Assembly (NCBI GenBank): GCA_016704465.1
Contig: JADJAD010000009.1
Span: 1-64,000 of the forward strand
Reading direction: 5' to 3'
Source: Gemmatimonadota bacterium
Lineage (GTDB): Bacteria; Gemmatimonadota; Gemmatimonadetes; Gemmatimonadales; Gemmatimonadaceae
DNA: 64,000 bases
A program made the position numbers and the translations under genes. Under the pieces are notes generated by a model. The model had not been told where the DNA came from and made no database searches. It worked only from the letters and a program-made list of their open reading frames with translations. This document shows, piece by piece, positions 18,470 to 27,719 of this stretch; the stretch's first letter is position 1; the number at the start of each line of letters is the position of its first letter.

Positions 18470-19663
18470 TCAGGCCAGTTCGGCTGTCGCGACCAGCACC
18501 GTCATGGCTCGTACCAGGCCCAAAACCCCATCGCGGTTCTCGAACCACTCGCGCGAGGTATGCACGTCGCCGCCCCGTCCCCCGGCGCCGACGGCAATGG
18601 CAGGGATCCCCAGGTGCAGCGGGATGTTGGCGTCGGTCGATGCCACGGCGCTCTCCGGGGTGCGCCCGACGAGGCGGGTGGCATCGAAGGCTGCCTGCCC
18701 GAGAAAGGCGTTGCCGGCCAGGGCGCCGCCGGGACGATCGCCGATGACCTCGAGCGACAGCTGAAGGAGGGCGCTGCCGTGCCGGCGCTGGCGGTTGTGC
18801 GCGGCAAGCACCTGGCCGGCCGCGACCCGGATCTCGGCGTCGAGTCGGTCGATCTCCGCCGAGGACGTGGAGCGAAGGTCGATCTCCATCCACGCTTCGC
18901 TCGGGATGGCATTGATGGCCGAGCCGCCGCCGATCCGGCTCACGGTGAGCACGGTGCGCGGGGCACCGGCCAGCGGCCACTCGGCGACCCGGGCGGTGAG
19001 GGCCGCCGCCGCGTGTATCGCATTGACCGTGCCGTACGACGCCCAGCTGTGTCCCCCCGGTCCGGCATACGAGATGCGGAAGCGACGGATGCCTAACGCA
19101 TGCGTCACGATGCGCTCGTCGCCGGCGCCATCGAGGGCGATCGCGGCGTGGGCCTCGGCGGCGACGGATGCGAACAGGTGGCGTGCCCCGCGCAGGTTCC
19201 CGCACCCTTCCTCGCCGGTGGTCGCGACGAACAGGATCGGGTGCCGCGTCCGGACCTGGCCCGCGTCGAGCGCCTCGGCGATTGCCAGCATCCCGGTGAT
19301 GCCGCGGGCATTGTCGCCGATTCCGGGGCCGATCAGCCGGTCGCTGGTCCGCGTCACGTGGTGCGAGAGGTCCTCGTTGAAGACCGTATCGAGATGGGCG
19401 CACACGACGACGGGGGGCTCGTCGGCGCTGCCGCGCCGTTCGGCGATCACGTTCCCGGCGGCGTCGATCGTTGCGGGGAGCCCGAGCCGTCGCAGGTGGC
19501 GTTGCACGGCGCCGGCGCGCGTCGCCTCGTGCCCGCTGGGAGCGGCGATCTCGGCCAGCGAGACCTGGCGGTCGATGGTCTGTGCGTCGCGCGCGAGAAG
19601 GTGACGACGGGCCGGAAGGAGGGCGTCGTACACGCGCCGAACGGCGCCGGTGCTGGCGGACAT
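18470..19663 (-). CDS. M20-family metallopeptidase
   Basis: 397-residue zinc-dependent exopeptidase or deacylase of the M20/PepT group. Zinc-ligand motifs are visible in order: VVVCAHLDTVFN (first His/Asp), GPGIGDNARGITGMLA (bridging Asp), ATTGEEGCGNLRGA (catalytic and ligand Glu), and the C-terminal GGRGGDVHTSREWF (last His). A lid domain with YAGPGGHSWASYG lies between. It probably removes residues from di- or tripeptides in the cytosol. The start at 19663 (MSASTGAVRRVYDAL) is preferred over the longer frame. It is convergent with the flavoprotein gene, 15 bases apart. Confidence 0.9.
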   Translation of the reverse strand: MSASTGAVRRVYDALLPARRHLLARDAQTIDRQVSLAEIAAPSGHEATRAGAVQRHLRRLGLPATIDAAGNVIAERRGSADEPPVVVCAHLDTVFNEDLSHHVTRTSDRLIGPGIGDNARGITGMLAIAEALDAGQVRTRHPILFVATTGEEGCGNLRGARHLFASVAAEAHAAIALDGAGDERIVTHALGIRRFRISYAGPGGHSWASYGTVNAIHAAAALTARVAEWPLAGAPRTVLTVSRIGGGSAINAIPSEAWMEIDLRSTSSAEIDRLDAEIRVAAGQVLAAHNRQRRHGSALLQLSLEVIGDRPGGALAGNAFLGQAAFDATRLVGRTPESAVASTDANIPLHLGIPAIAVGAGGRGGDVHTSREWFENRDGVLGLVRAMTVLVATAELA

Positions 19664-19733
19664 GGCACCTAAATGCTCGCATGGACGCCGGTGACGCAAG
19701 TCCGGAGGGGCGAGGGACGGGTACATTTCTCCC

Positions 19734-20945
19734 ATGGCTCGACGAGTGCTGCCGCGCGCGGTCATCGCGCTCTCGCTGGTGTCGTTGTTCACCGACGTCT
19801 CCAGCGAGATGATCTACCCACTCATCCCGGTCTTCCTTTCGACCGTGCTGGGCGCCAATGCGATGGCGATCGGCGCAATCGAGGGGGCGGCGGAGTCGGT
19901 CGCGTCGCTCCTCAAGTACGCCTCGGGGTGGTGGAGCGATCGCCTGGTGCGACGGAAGCCGATCGTGGTGGCGGGGTACCTGCTGTCGTCGTTCCTGCGC
20001 CCGCTGATGGGGCTGGCGATGGGCGCGGCGCAGGTCTTTGCGATCCGGATCGGCGACCGGATGGGGAAGGGGATCCGGACGGCGCCGCGCGATGCGATGC
20101 TGGCCGACTCGGTCGAGCCATCGCTGCGCGGACGCGCCTTCGGGTTTCACCGCAGTGCCGATCACCTCGGGGCGGTCATCGGTCCGCTCGTTGCCTTCGC
20201 GCTGCTGCGATGGGGCGACGTGTCGCTGCGCACCGTCTTCCTGCTAGCCGCGGTGCCGGCAGCGTTGGCGGTCGTCGTCCTGCTGGTGATGGTGCGTGAG
20301 GACCCTGTCGGCAGGGGAATGGTACCGGCGCACGGGGAGGACGCGACGATGTTGTTGTCGGGGGGGGGCCCCCGGCGCGACCCGTCCGCCCCGCTCGGAC
20401 GCGGGTTCCACGCCTACCTGCTCGTCCTCCTGCTCTTCACGTTAGGCAACTCCACCGACGCCTTCCTCCTGCTCCGCGCGCGCGACCTGGGGGTCAGCGC
20501 GGCGCTGCTCCCCGTCCTGTGGGCCGCGCTCCACGTGGTCAAGGCCCTCTCGTCGGCGCCGGCCGGGGTGCTGTCCGATCGCGTCGGACGTCGCGTGCTG
20601 ATCGCTGTCGGCTGGCTCATCTACGCCGCCGTCTATCTCGGCTTCGCCCATGCCAACGGATACGCCATGGTGTGGGCGCTCTTCCTGGTCTATGGCGTGT
20701 ATTTCGGGCTGACCGAGGGGGTCGAGAAGGCGCTCGTCGCCGACCTCGTTCCCGTTGCCGCCCGGGGACGGGCGTTCGGGTGGTACAACCTCGCGCTCGG
20801 TCTCGGCGCACTCCCCGCATCGTTACTCTTCGGCGGCGTATGGGATCGGTGGGGGGCACCGACAGCATTCACGATGGGAGCGACGATCGCCGCGGTGTCG
20901 GCGTGCCTGCTCTACCTCGTCGTTCCACGCCGCACGCTCGCCTGA
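19734..20945 (+). CDS. MFS transporter
   Basis: 403-residue major facilitator protein with about twelve hydrophobic segments. It starts RRVLPRAVIALSLVSLFTDVS, then SSEMIYPLIPVFLSTVLGANAM, a pattern seen in a group of bacterial MFS proteins with an early SSEMIYP motif. The loop-2 signature is present in diverged form (SGWWSDRLVRRKPIVV). The loop GDRMGKGIRTAPRDAMLADS is also characteristic of this group. Substrate unknown. The gene is divergent from the M20 peptidase with a gap of about 70 bases. Confidence 0.9.
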   Translation: MARRVLPRAVIALSLVSLFTDVSSEMIYPLIPVFLSTVLGANAMAIGAIEGAAESVASLLKYASGWWSDRLVRRKPIVVAGYLLSSFLRPLMGLAMGAAQVFAIRIGDRMGKGIRTAPRDAMLADSVEPSLRGRAFGFHRSADHLGAVIGPLVAFALLRWGDVSLRTVFLLAAVPAALAVVVLLVMVREDPVGRGMVPAHGEDATMLLSGGGPRRDPSAPLGRGFHAYLLVLLLFTLGNSTDAFLLLRARDLGVSAALLPVLWAALHVVKALSSAPAGVLSDRVGRRVLIAVGWLIYAAVYLGFAHANGYAMVWALFLVYGVYFGLTEGVEKALVADLVPVAARGRAFGWYNLALGLGALPASLLFGGVWDRWGAPTAFTMGATIAAVSACLLYLVVPRRTLA

Positions 20946-20972
20946 GCGCATCCCCACCTTGCTCGAGCGCCG

Positions 20973-21000
20973 GCACCGACGCGTGGGCACCGACGCGTGG
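20973..21000. repeat. 14-bp direct repeat, two copies
   Basis: GCACCGACGCGTGG occurs twice back to back in the 165-base gap between two converging genes. An 11-base unit (GCTGCCTGGCG) is also doubled near 21085-21105. No gene is apparent in this gap. Confidence 0.7.
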
Positions 21001-21110
21001 GCGCGCTCGCATCGATCGGACTTCCCCGAGAGCGTCAAGGTCCGCTCGGTCGCCTCGGACCGGTCTGCCAGCCGCTGCCGGTTGCTGCCTGGCGCTGCCT
21101 GGCGCCGCGC

Positions 21111-22010
21111 CTAACGATCCCCACCGGCGGCGTCGCGCGCCGACGACTCCCCGGCGCCCTGAACGGCCAGCGGCGCAGGCGTCACTCGGCGCACCAGGTC
21201 GGCGAGCGCCCCGAAGTAGACCGCCTTGTCGAGGCTGAACGCGTCCATGTGCCCGCCGCGAACCGGGACGAGGGCCTTGGGCGCCGACGCGGCGGCGAGT
21301 AGTCGCTCACTGTGAGCGAACGGGATGACGTCGTCTTCCGGTGAATGGAGGAAGAGCTTCGGCTCGGCCACGCGTGGCATCTTCTGCAACGACTCGAAGC
21401 GCTGCGACCCGATCAGCCGCACGGGGAGCACGGGATAGATCTCCTGTCCCCGATCGACGACCGAGGTGAAGGCCCCCTCCAGCACGAGCGCCGCCGCATC
21501 GACGCGCGTCGCGAGTTCGGTTGCCACGCCGCTGCCGAGTGAATGTCCGAAGATCACGATCTGCGAGGGTGGTACGTGCAGGGAATCGGTGAGATAGTGC
21601 CAGGACGCGAGGGCGTCGTCGTACATCCCCTGTTCGTCCGCTTCCCCTTCGCTCGCGCCGAATCCGCGATAGTCGAACGCGAACAGGTTCAATCCCGTGT
21701 CGCGGGCGTGGGCATAGAACTCGGGGCGCTGTCCGTAGCCGATGTTCCCGTAGTTGCCGTGGCACACCAGTAGCCACATGCCGAGCGAGTCGCCAGGGGC
21801 GGCCGGAACGATCCAGGCCGAGAGCGTCGTGCCGTCGGCGGACGCATATCGCACGGTCTTCTCACGCAGGGCGAACGACGCTGGCGGGGGCGTGACCAGG
21901 CGATCGGCTGGATGGTAGACCATCCCCTTTTCGGAGAGCTTCACGGCCACGACGATTCCGGCGTAGCCGAGCAGCACGGTCAGGGCAATGAGCTTCGCGA
22001 GGCGACGCAC
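21111..22010 (-). CDS. Alpha/beta hydrolase, membrane-anchored
   Basis: 299-residue serine hydrolase of the BEM46/ABHD13-like group. An N-terminal hydrophobic segment (LIALTVLLGYAGIVVAVKL) would anchor it facing the periplasm. The core shows LLVCHGNYGNIGYGQR (oxyanion loop), FAFDYRGFGASEGEADEQG, the nucleophile elbow VIFGHSLGSGVATEL, a later acid in LFLHSPEDDVIPF and the His in VPVRGGHMDAF. Substrate unknown, probably an ester or lipid. The TAG stop sits in a GCCTAACG octamer. The 186-base gap upstream (22011-22196) shows nothing recognisable. Confidence 0.88.
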   Translation of the reverse strand: MRRLAKLIALTVLLGYAGIVVAVKLSEKGMVYHPADRLVTPPPASFALREKTVRYASADGTTLSAWIVPAAPGDSLGMWLLVCHGNYGNIGYGQRPEFYAHARDTGLNLFAFDYRGFGASEGEADEQGMYDDALASWHYLTDSLHVPPSQIVIFGHSLGSGVATELATRVDAAALVLEGAFTSVVDRGQEIYPVLPVRLIGSQRFESLQKMPRVAEPKLFLHSPEDDVIPFAHSERLLAAASAPKALVPVRGGHMDAFSLDKAVYFGALADLVRRVTPAPLAVQGAGESSARDAAGGDR

Positions 22011-22196
22011 GGCAGTCCTTCGGTAGAAGAGCGGGGCGAGCGGGGACGGGTGCGGCGATGCGTCCGTTGCCGGCGTCTCATGCCGTTTCGGGCGGTATCA
22101 CCTGACCAAGGTACTACGTCCGGTATCGCTGGCCGGATTTCCCTGCATCGCCCCGTCCGATCCGGCGCCAGGGCCCACCGCGTCGCTGCCCCGGCG

Positions 22197-22397
22197 CTAG
22201 CAGCAGCGAGCGCCGGGGCGCGAATACCGATCCTCCAGCCGCTGGCGCACGAACTCGTCGCGCGTCATGAGCGCCGCGTCCGGATGGCAGGTGCGCGCGT
22301 GTGACAGGTATGTGTCATAATCGGGCGCGCCAATAATGCGATTGAGCGTCCGGGTGGCGCGAGCGATCCGCGCAAGAATGCTGCTGCTCCAGTTCAT
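22197..22397 (-). CDS. ybdD: YbdD/YjiX-family small protein
   Basis: 66-residue member of the DUF466 family, small proteins encoded with CstA/BtsT-type peptide and pyruvate transporters and needed for their function. Diagnostic features are RIIGAPDYDTYLSHART, the HPDAALMTRDEFVRQRLEDR stretch and the C-terminal Arg-Cys-Cys. The start overlaps the stop of the S9 peptidase gene by 4 bases (22394-22397), and cstA lies at the head of the same three-gene run. This keeps the usual cstA-ybdD partnership but with an enzyme gene placed between. Confidence 0.9.
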   Translation of the reverse strand: MNWSSSILARIARATRTLNRIIGAPDYDTYLSHARTCHPDAALMTRDEFVRQRLEDRYSRPGARCC

Positions 22398-24765
22398 GGC
22401 GATCCTCCTCCCGGCGCCGCTGAACGTCGCGGCGTCAACTGCGTCTCGAACAATTCGAAGATCCGGCGATACTCATCGGTCCACGACGACGGGCGCACGA
22501 ATCCGTGGTCCTCCACGGGATACACTGCCAGTTCCCAGCCGGTCTTGCCAAGCTGGATGAAGCGTTCGGTGAGTCGGACGATGTCCTGAAAGTGCACGTT
22601 CACGTCGACCATGCCGTGGGCCATGAGGAGCGGATCCTCGAGTCCCTCGGCGAAGTACAGCGGCGACGACCGGCGATAGGCGAGCGTATCCTGCTGCGGC
22701 TGGTTGAGGATGCGGGCGGTATACCCGTGGTTGTAGTGGGCCCAGTCGGTGACCGATCGCAGGGCGGCGCCGGCGCCAAATTCCTTCGGCGCGTTGAACA
22801 GTGCCATCAGCGTCATGAACCCGCCGTAGCTCCCGCCATACAGCCCGATGCGCTCCGGGTGGATGCCGAATGTTTTCTACAGGTAGCGCGATCCGTCGAC
22901 CTGGTCCTGCAGGTCGCGGCCTCCCATCCAGCGATAGATCGCCGTGCGCCAGTCCCGGCCGTAGCCCGCGCTGGCCCGGTAGTCGATGTCGAGCACCACG
23001 TAGCCCCGGCTGGCGAGGTAATGGTTGAACATGTATTCGCGCGAATAGCTCGACCAGTAGCGGTGCACGTTGTGCATGTACCCGGCGCCGTGCACGAAGA
23101 TGACCGCGGCACCGTTAGGCGCCGCTCCCGCGTCCTGCGGACGATAGATGCGCGCCGGGACCTCGATGCCATCCGACGCGGGAATCATCACGATCTCGGG
23201 TGTCCGCCACGGATATGCCAGCCATTCCGCCGTTGGGGAGGTCGTGAGCTGCGCGAGCGGAGCGCCGGGCCGGTTCGCCGTGACGAAGAGCTCGGGCGGC
23301 CTGTTGGCAGTGGAATACACATCGGCCAGCGTGCGCCCGTCCGGCGACACCACGACCGTGTGTCCGCCGACGCTGGTCGTCAGGCGCGTCGCCGCGCCCC
23401 CCGCCACCGGGAGGCGATAGAAGTGCCGCTCGAAGAGCGAAACCTCGCTGGTGTGGAGTTCGAAGGCGCTGCGGTCGTGGCTCAGGCGTGCGTCGAGCAC
23501 CTCGAACTTGCCGGCGGTGAGCTGGCGCCGATCGCTGCCATCGGCGTTCATCGTGTAGAGGTGGGCGTATCCGTCGGACTCGCTCACGAACCAGGCCCGC
23601 GAGGACCCGGGCAGCCAGCCACCACGTGCAGGGTCCCCCGACCCACGCTGAGTCGCGCAGCACGTCGAGGGTCGTGAGGCGCGCCGACTCCGCCTCGAGC
23701 ACGTGCAGGTAGCGGGCCTTGAAGTCACGCTGCTCGGCGAAGACCAGCGCCTGCGTACCGGCATCGTTCCATCCCAGCGCGGCCACGATCGAAGGGATGG
23801 CGGTGGTGTCTCCCGGGATCGGATGAAGCCACGAGAGCTGCCCTCCGGGCAGTCGCATCATCCCGGCGCGACCGCCGTTGAGCGCATCGCCGACCTTGGT
23901 GCGGACGAGCAGGTCCTCGGTGTACCCGCTGAGTGTCACGTAATTCGGGACGACGGTCTGCTTGGCGTCGTTGGTCGAGATGGTGGTGGTGAACAGGAGG
24001 GCGCGGCCGCTGGGGCTGACGGACAGTTGGGTCACGCGCTCGTTGGCGCACCGACTCAAACAGCTCCTGCTGCTGGGCCTCGAGAAAGGCGCGCTGTCCC
24101 TCGGCCTTGCGCGGTGTGGGCGGGGCGGGCGCCGGCCGGATGTCCGTGAGCTGCTCGATGCCCGGCACGTCCAGGTCCATCGCCATGATGTTGGCGCCGT
24201 CGCGCACGAAGAAGACGCGACGTCCGTCGGCGGAAAAGACCGGGGCCCGCTCGTCGGTCGTGGTCTGGGTCAGTCTGCGGGCCCGCGACGCCCGCAGGTC
24301 CACGAGGTATAGGTCGCCGTCCTGCTCGATCACCCGTCGCAGGCGATCGCGCGAGAGGTCACCGTTCGCGAGCAGCGGGGCGACGGAATCCATGTGCGCC
24401 TTCGAGACGGCCTCGGGGGTGGCACCGGCCGACGCCCGGACGCGATACGGCTCCGGCGACTTGCGCCAGTCGGTACCCGGAGGGAGCCACTGGAAATACA
24501 GCCACGCGCCGTCGGGCGTGAACCGCACGCGCTGCGGTTCGCGTCCGTACAGCTCGGGGCCTCGCATCATCCACGGAATGGTGAGCGTGGGTGGCGCGGC
24601 GCGCGGCTGGGCGCGAATCGCGCGCGGCGCCACGGCGGCGCCAGCGAGGGCAACGCCGACCAGCAGAGCGCGCACGAGCAGCGCGTGCACGAGCGTCGCT
24701 CGGCCCAGCGTGCCGCCGGTACGCCTCGCGATGTGGTCAGCAGGGCTCACATGGGTCACGCGCAT
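22394..24765 (-). pseudogene. S9-family (dipeptidyl-peptidase-like) serine peptidase, interrupted
   Basis: About 790 codons encoding a secreted prolyl-oligopeptidase-type enzyme: a signal-peptide-like N-terminus, a WD-like beta-propeller (FSADGRRVFFVRDGANIMAM; VSPSGRALLFTTTIS; MNADGSDRRQLTAGKFEVL) and a C-terminal hydrolase domain with FVHGAGYMHNVHRYW, the nucleophile GLYGGSYGGFMTLMAL, MAHGMVDVNVHF and YPVEDHGF. It is broken three ways: frame changes near 24050 and near 23640 (next to a CCCCC run), and an in-frame TAG at about 22877 (R-Y-L-stop-K-T-F-G-I-H) just before the catalytic serine. Either the gene is dying or the assembly has errors. It starts 3 bases after the cstA stop and overlaps ybdD. 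Confidence 0.85.
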
Positions 24766-24768
24766 GGT

Positions 24769-26838
24769 TCAGTCTCCCACCGCGACGGCGCGCGGCTCGA
24801 ACGGGATCTCGGTACTGATGGCCGGCTTGCGCCCGAGGATCACCGCCAGCCATTCACTCGCCGAGGCCGCGATGACGATGACGACGGAGATCATGAAAAA
24901 GCCCGCGACCGCCGCGTCGACCCGGTCGTTGACGAGCAGGCGTCCCGCCTCGGCCATGGTCTTCACGTTGGCGGGAAGGGTGCCGGCGTTGATCTGGTCC
25001 TGCACGAGGCGCGCGTGGGACAGGAAGCCGAGCTTCGGGTCGGGGGAGAAGATCTTCATGTACCCGGCCGTCATCGTCACGATGCACAGCCACACCAGCG
25101 GAATGATCGTGATGAACGCGAAGCGCGCCTTCCCCATCTTCACGATGACCGTGGTGCCGACGCACAGCGCGACCACCGCCAGGAGCTGGTTGGCAATCCC
25201 GAACAGTGGCCACAGGGAGTTGATCCCGCCTAACGGGTCGACGACTCCCTGGTAGAGGAAGTAGCCCCACGCCGACACGAACATGGCGCTGGAGAGCACG
25301 ACGGCTGGATACCACGCGACCCGCCCGAGCGGTTCGGAAATGTGTCGCAGCAGGTCCTGCAGCATGAAGCGCCCGACACGTGTCCCCGCATCGAGGGTGG
25401 TCAGGATGAACAGCGCCTCGAACATGATGGCGAAGTGGTACCAGAGCGCCATCGCCGTGGTGCCGCCCAGCACGTTGGAAAAGAGGTGCGCCATGCCCAC
25501 GGCGAGCGAGGGGGCCCCGCCGGTGCGCGAGAGCAGCTTGGTCTCGCCGACGCTGGCGGTGAGGGCCGTGAACTCCGCCGGGTCGAGGACGAAGCCCCAG
25601 TTCGCGACCGCGAGGGCGGCGCTCTCCACCGTGGTGCCGATGGCCGACGGCGGCGCGTTGATGGCGAAGTACGTCCCGGGGGTCAACACGCAGGCAGCGA
25701 TGAGCGCCAGTGTCGCGACCATGGACTCGGTGAGCATTGCACCGTAGCCGATGAACCGGGCGTCGGGTTCGCGCATCAGCAGCTTGGGGGTCGTGCCCGA
25801 CGAGATCAGCGCGTGGAAGCCGGAGATGGCGCCGCAGGCGATGGTGATGAAGCAGAAGGGGAAGACCTTCCCGGCGAAGACCGGCCCCGTTCCGTCGACG
25901 AAGCGCGACACGGCCGGCATCTCGAGCGGCGGGAGCACGATGAGCACGCCTAACGCGAGCGCCGCGACGACGCCGATCTTCACGAACGCCGAGAGATAGT
26001 CGCGAGGCGCCAGCAGCAGCCACACAGGGAGCACGCTGGCCAGGAACCCATACACCATGATGCACCACGCAAGGGTGGTGCGGCTCAGCGTGAACGTCGG
26101 CGCGAGCGCCGGGTTCTCGGCGACCCACCGGCCCACGTAGAGTGCCACGACCAGCAGCAGGAGGCCCATCACCGTCGCCTCGAGCACCTGGTGCGGGCGA
26201 ATCCAGCGCATGTAGCCCCCCATCAGCAGCGCGATGGGGATCGTCAGCCCGACGGTCACCACGCCCCATGGGCTCTCGCCCAGCGCATTCACCACGATCA
26301 GGGCGAGCACGGCGATGAGCACGACCATGATGCCGAGGATCGCCACCAGCGCGACCATGCCGGCCACCGGACCGATCTCCTCCTTGGCCATCTGGCCGAG
26401 CGACTTGCCGTTGCGGCGCACGCTGGACGCGAGGATGACGAAGTCCTGCACCGCGCCGCCGAGCGCGACCCCGACCACGATCCAGATCGCCCCCGGCAGG
26501 AAGCCGAACTGGGCCGCGAGCGTCGGGCCGACCAGTGGCCCTGGGCCGGCGATCGCGGCGAAGTGATGACCGAAGACAACCCAGCGGTTGGTCGGGACGA
26601 AGTCACGCCCGTCGTTCAGCCGCTCGGACGGGGTCATCCGGTTCGCGTCGAGGGCGAAGATGTTCGCGGCGATGATGCGCGAGTAGAACCGGTATGCGAC
26701 GACGTAGAAGCACACCGCGGCGACTACGAGCCAGGCCGCGTTCACACGTTCGCCCCGGTTGAGGGCGATCCACCCGAAGATGCCAGCCCCCAGGGCGGCG
26801 ACGAGGACCCACGAGAGGACGGAGAGGAAGCGGCGCAT
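24769..26838 (-). CDS. cstA: CstA-family carbon starvation transporter
   Basis: 689-residue membrane protein with about sixteen to eighteen hydrophobic segments. Family hallmarks are YRFYSRIIAANIFALD, RMTPSERLNDGRDFVPTNRW, VVFGHHFAAIAGPGPLVGP, LAAQFGFLPGAIWIVVGVAL and GGAVQDFVILASSVRRNGKS. In Escherichia coli, CstA and its paralogue BtsT take up peptides or pyruvate. The ATG at 26838 places the first helix at the N-terminus; the longer upstream frame is not membrane-like. It heads a minus-strand run with the S9 peptidase and ybdD. The upstream region holds a G-rich repeat tract. Confidence 0.95.
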   Translation of the reverse strand: MRRFLSVLSWVLVAALGAGIFGWIALNRGERVNAAWLVVAAVCFYVVAYRFYSRIIAANIFALDANRMTPSERLNDGRDFVPTNRWVVFGHHFAAIAGPGPLVGPTLAAQFGFLPGAIWIVVGVALGGAVQDFVILASSVRRNGKSLGQMAKEEIGPVAGMVALVAILGIMVVLIAVLALIVVNALGESPWGVVTVGLTIPIALLMGGYMRWIRPHQVLEATVMGLLLLVVALYVGRWVAENPALAPTFTLSRTTLAWCIMVYGFLASVLPVWLLLAPRDYLSAFVKIGVVAALALGVLIVLPPLEMPAVSRFVDGTGPVFAGKVFPFCFITIACGAISGFHALISSGTTPKLLMREPDARFIGYGAMLTESMVATLALIAACVLTPGTYFAINAPPSAIGTTVESAALAVANWGFVLDPAEFTALTASVGETKLLSRTGGAPSLAVGMAHLFSNVLGGTTAMALWYHFAIMFEALFILTTLDAGTRVGRFMLQDLLRHISEPLGRVAWYPAVVLSSAMFVSAWGYFLYQGVVDPLGGINSLWPLFGIANQLLAVVALCVGTTVIVKMGKARFAFITIIPLVWLCIVTMTAGYMKIFSPDPKLGFLSHARLVQDQINAGTLPANVKTMAEAGRLLVNDRVDAAVAGFFMISVVIVIAASASEWLAVILGRKPAISTEIPFEPRAVAVGD

Positions 26839-26847
26839 AACGAGAGG

Positions 26848-26883
26848 CGGGGACGGGAGACGGGGGACGGGGGACGGGAGGCG
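26848..26883. repeat. G-rich short repeat upstream of cstA
   Basis: Repeated GGGGACGG/GGGAGACGG units form a purine-rich tract ten bases upstream of the cstA ATG. On the cstA sense strand this is C-rich. G-runs of three to five bases could in principle fold as a G-quadruplex on the opposite strand; this is speculative. Confidence 0.45.
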
Positions 26884-27008
26884 GCGACGAAATTGGGGTG
26901 GGGGGCGGGTGGGGTCAACGCGCGATGTGGCGCGATCGCACGTTTGTCGCCGTCGGGCCACGCTCGCGCTGTCGCGCTGCGCCGACGCGATTAGCTTTCC
27001 GCGTAGAC

Positions 27009-27704
27009 ATGACGCCTTCCTCGACGCTTGCCCTTTCGGTTGCGCTGTGCTCGCTGGTGGCCTGCGCTGGGGCGCCGGCTCCGGCTCCGCCGCCGCCATC
27101 GCCGTCGACGCCTGTGTACGGACCGGCCGGCCAGCCGGACCCCTCGGCGGGGCAGCTGTCCCGTTTTGCGGGGCTGACCGTGATGGTCCTCCCGGCACAA
27201 GCAGTCAGCGCCGTCGACTCGCTCGGTTGGCGGAGCGCGGGGGGCGGCGACAAGGCGCTGCTCGCGGCGCTCGATTCGGTGCTCGCCGACTCCCTGTCAG
27301 GGCGGGGGCTCGGGACGCAGTGGGCCTTTCCCCCGGCGTTGCGGCGCGCGGCCAGCCGCAATCCGACCTACGTGACCGACCCGTCGGCCATGCGCGCGCT
27401 CGATGCCGTGCGCGTGGCGCTGCGCAAGCGCGACGAGCCGCTCGCCGAGCCGTTTGCTTCCCAGCTGCGGGCGCTGGCGGGGGTGAGCGACGCGCGCTAC
27501 GCCCTCATCCCGCTCGACCTGCGGTTCGTGCCGAACGGCCCCGGCTCCTCGGGACGTGCCGCGCTCCGGCTCGCGGTCGTCGATGCCCGAGGCGCCCAGC
27601 TCGTTTGGGTGGGCGAGGTCGCCGGCGATCCCAGCTCGACGTTCGGATCGGAGGTACTCGCGTCGCTCGCACAGCGCGTGTCCGATCTCGTGGTTTCCCG
27701 CTAA
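27009..27704 (+). CDS. Predicted lipoprotein of unknown function
   Basis: 231-residue lipoprotein: a short signal (STLALSVALCSLVAC) with the lipobox Cys at about residue 19, then a Pro/Ala-rich linker. The mature domain has FAGLTVMVLPAQAV, a helix KALLAALDSVLADSLSGRGL, then YALIPLDLRFVPNGPGS and LRLAVVDARGAQLVWVGEVAG, reminiscent of small periplasmic alpha/beta domains. I do not recognise a named family. It lies 15 bases before the isocitrate dehydrogenase gene and may be co-transcribed with it. It is divergent from cstA. Confidence 0.75.
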   Translation: MTPSSTLALSVALCSLVACAGAPAPAPPPPSPSTPVYGPAGQPDPSAGQLSRFAGLTVMVLPAQAVSAVDSLGWRSAGGGDKALLAALDSVLADSLSGRGLGTQWAFPPALRRAASRNPTYVTDPSAMRALDAVRVALRKRDEPLAEPFASQLRALAGVSDARYALIPLDLRFVPNGPGSSGRAALRLAVVDARGAQLVWVGEVAGDPSSTFGSEVLASLAQRVSDLVVSR

Positions 27705-27719
27705 TCACTGCGTCTCACC

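Noticed and set aside
22870..22885. TAG in the S9 peptidase as a recoded (pyrrolysine) codon
   Set aside because: The gene also has two frame changes, nothing suggests pyrrolysine machinery, and the site is not a known pyrrolysine position.
26848..26883. G-rich repeat upstream of cstA as a riboswitch or G-quadruplex regulator
   Set aside because: Short purine repeats are common in such genomes; no conserved RNA fold is visible. Kept only as a repeat entry.
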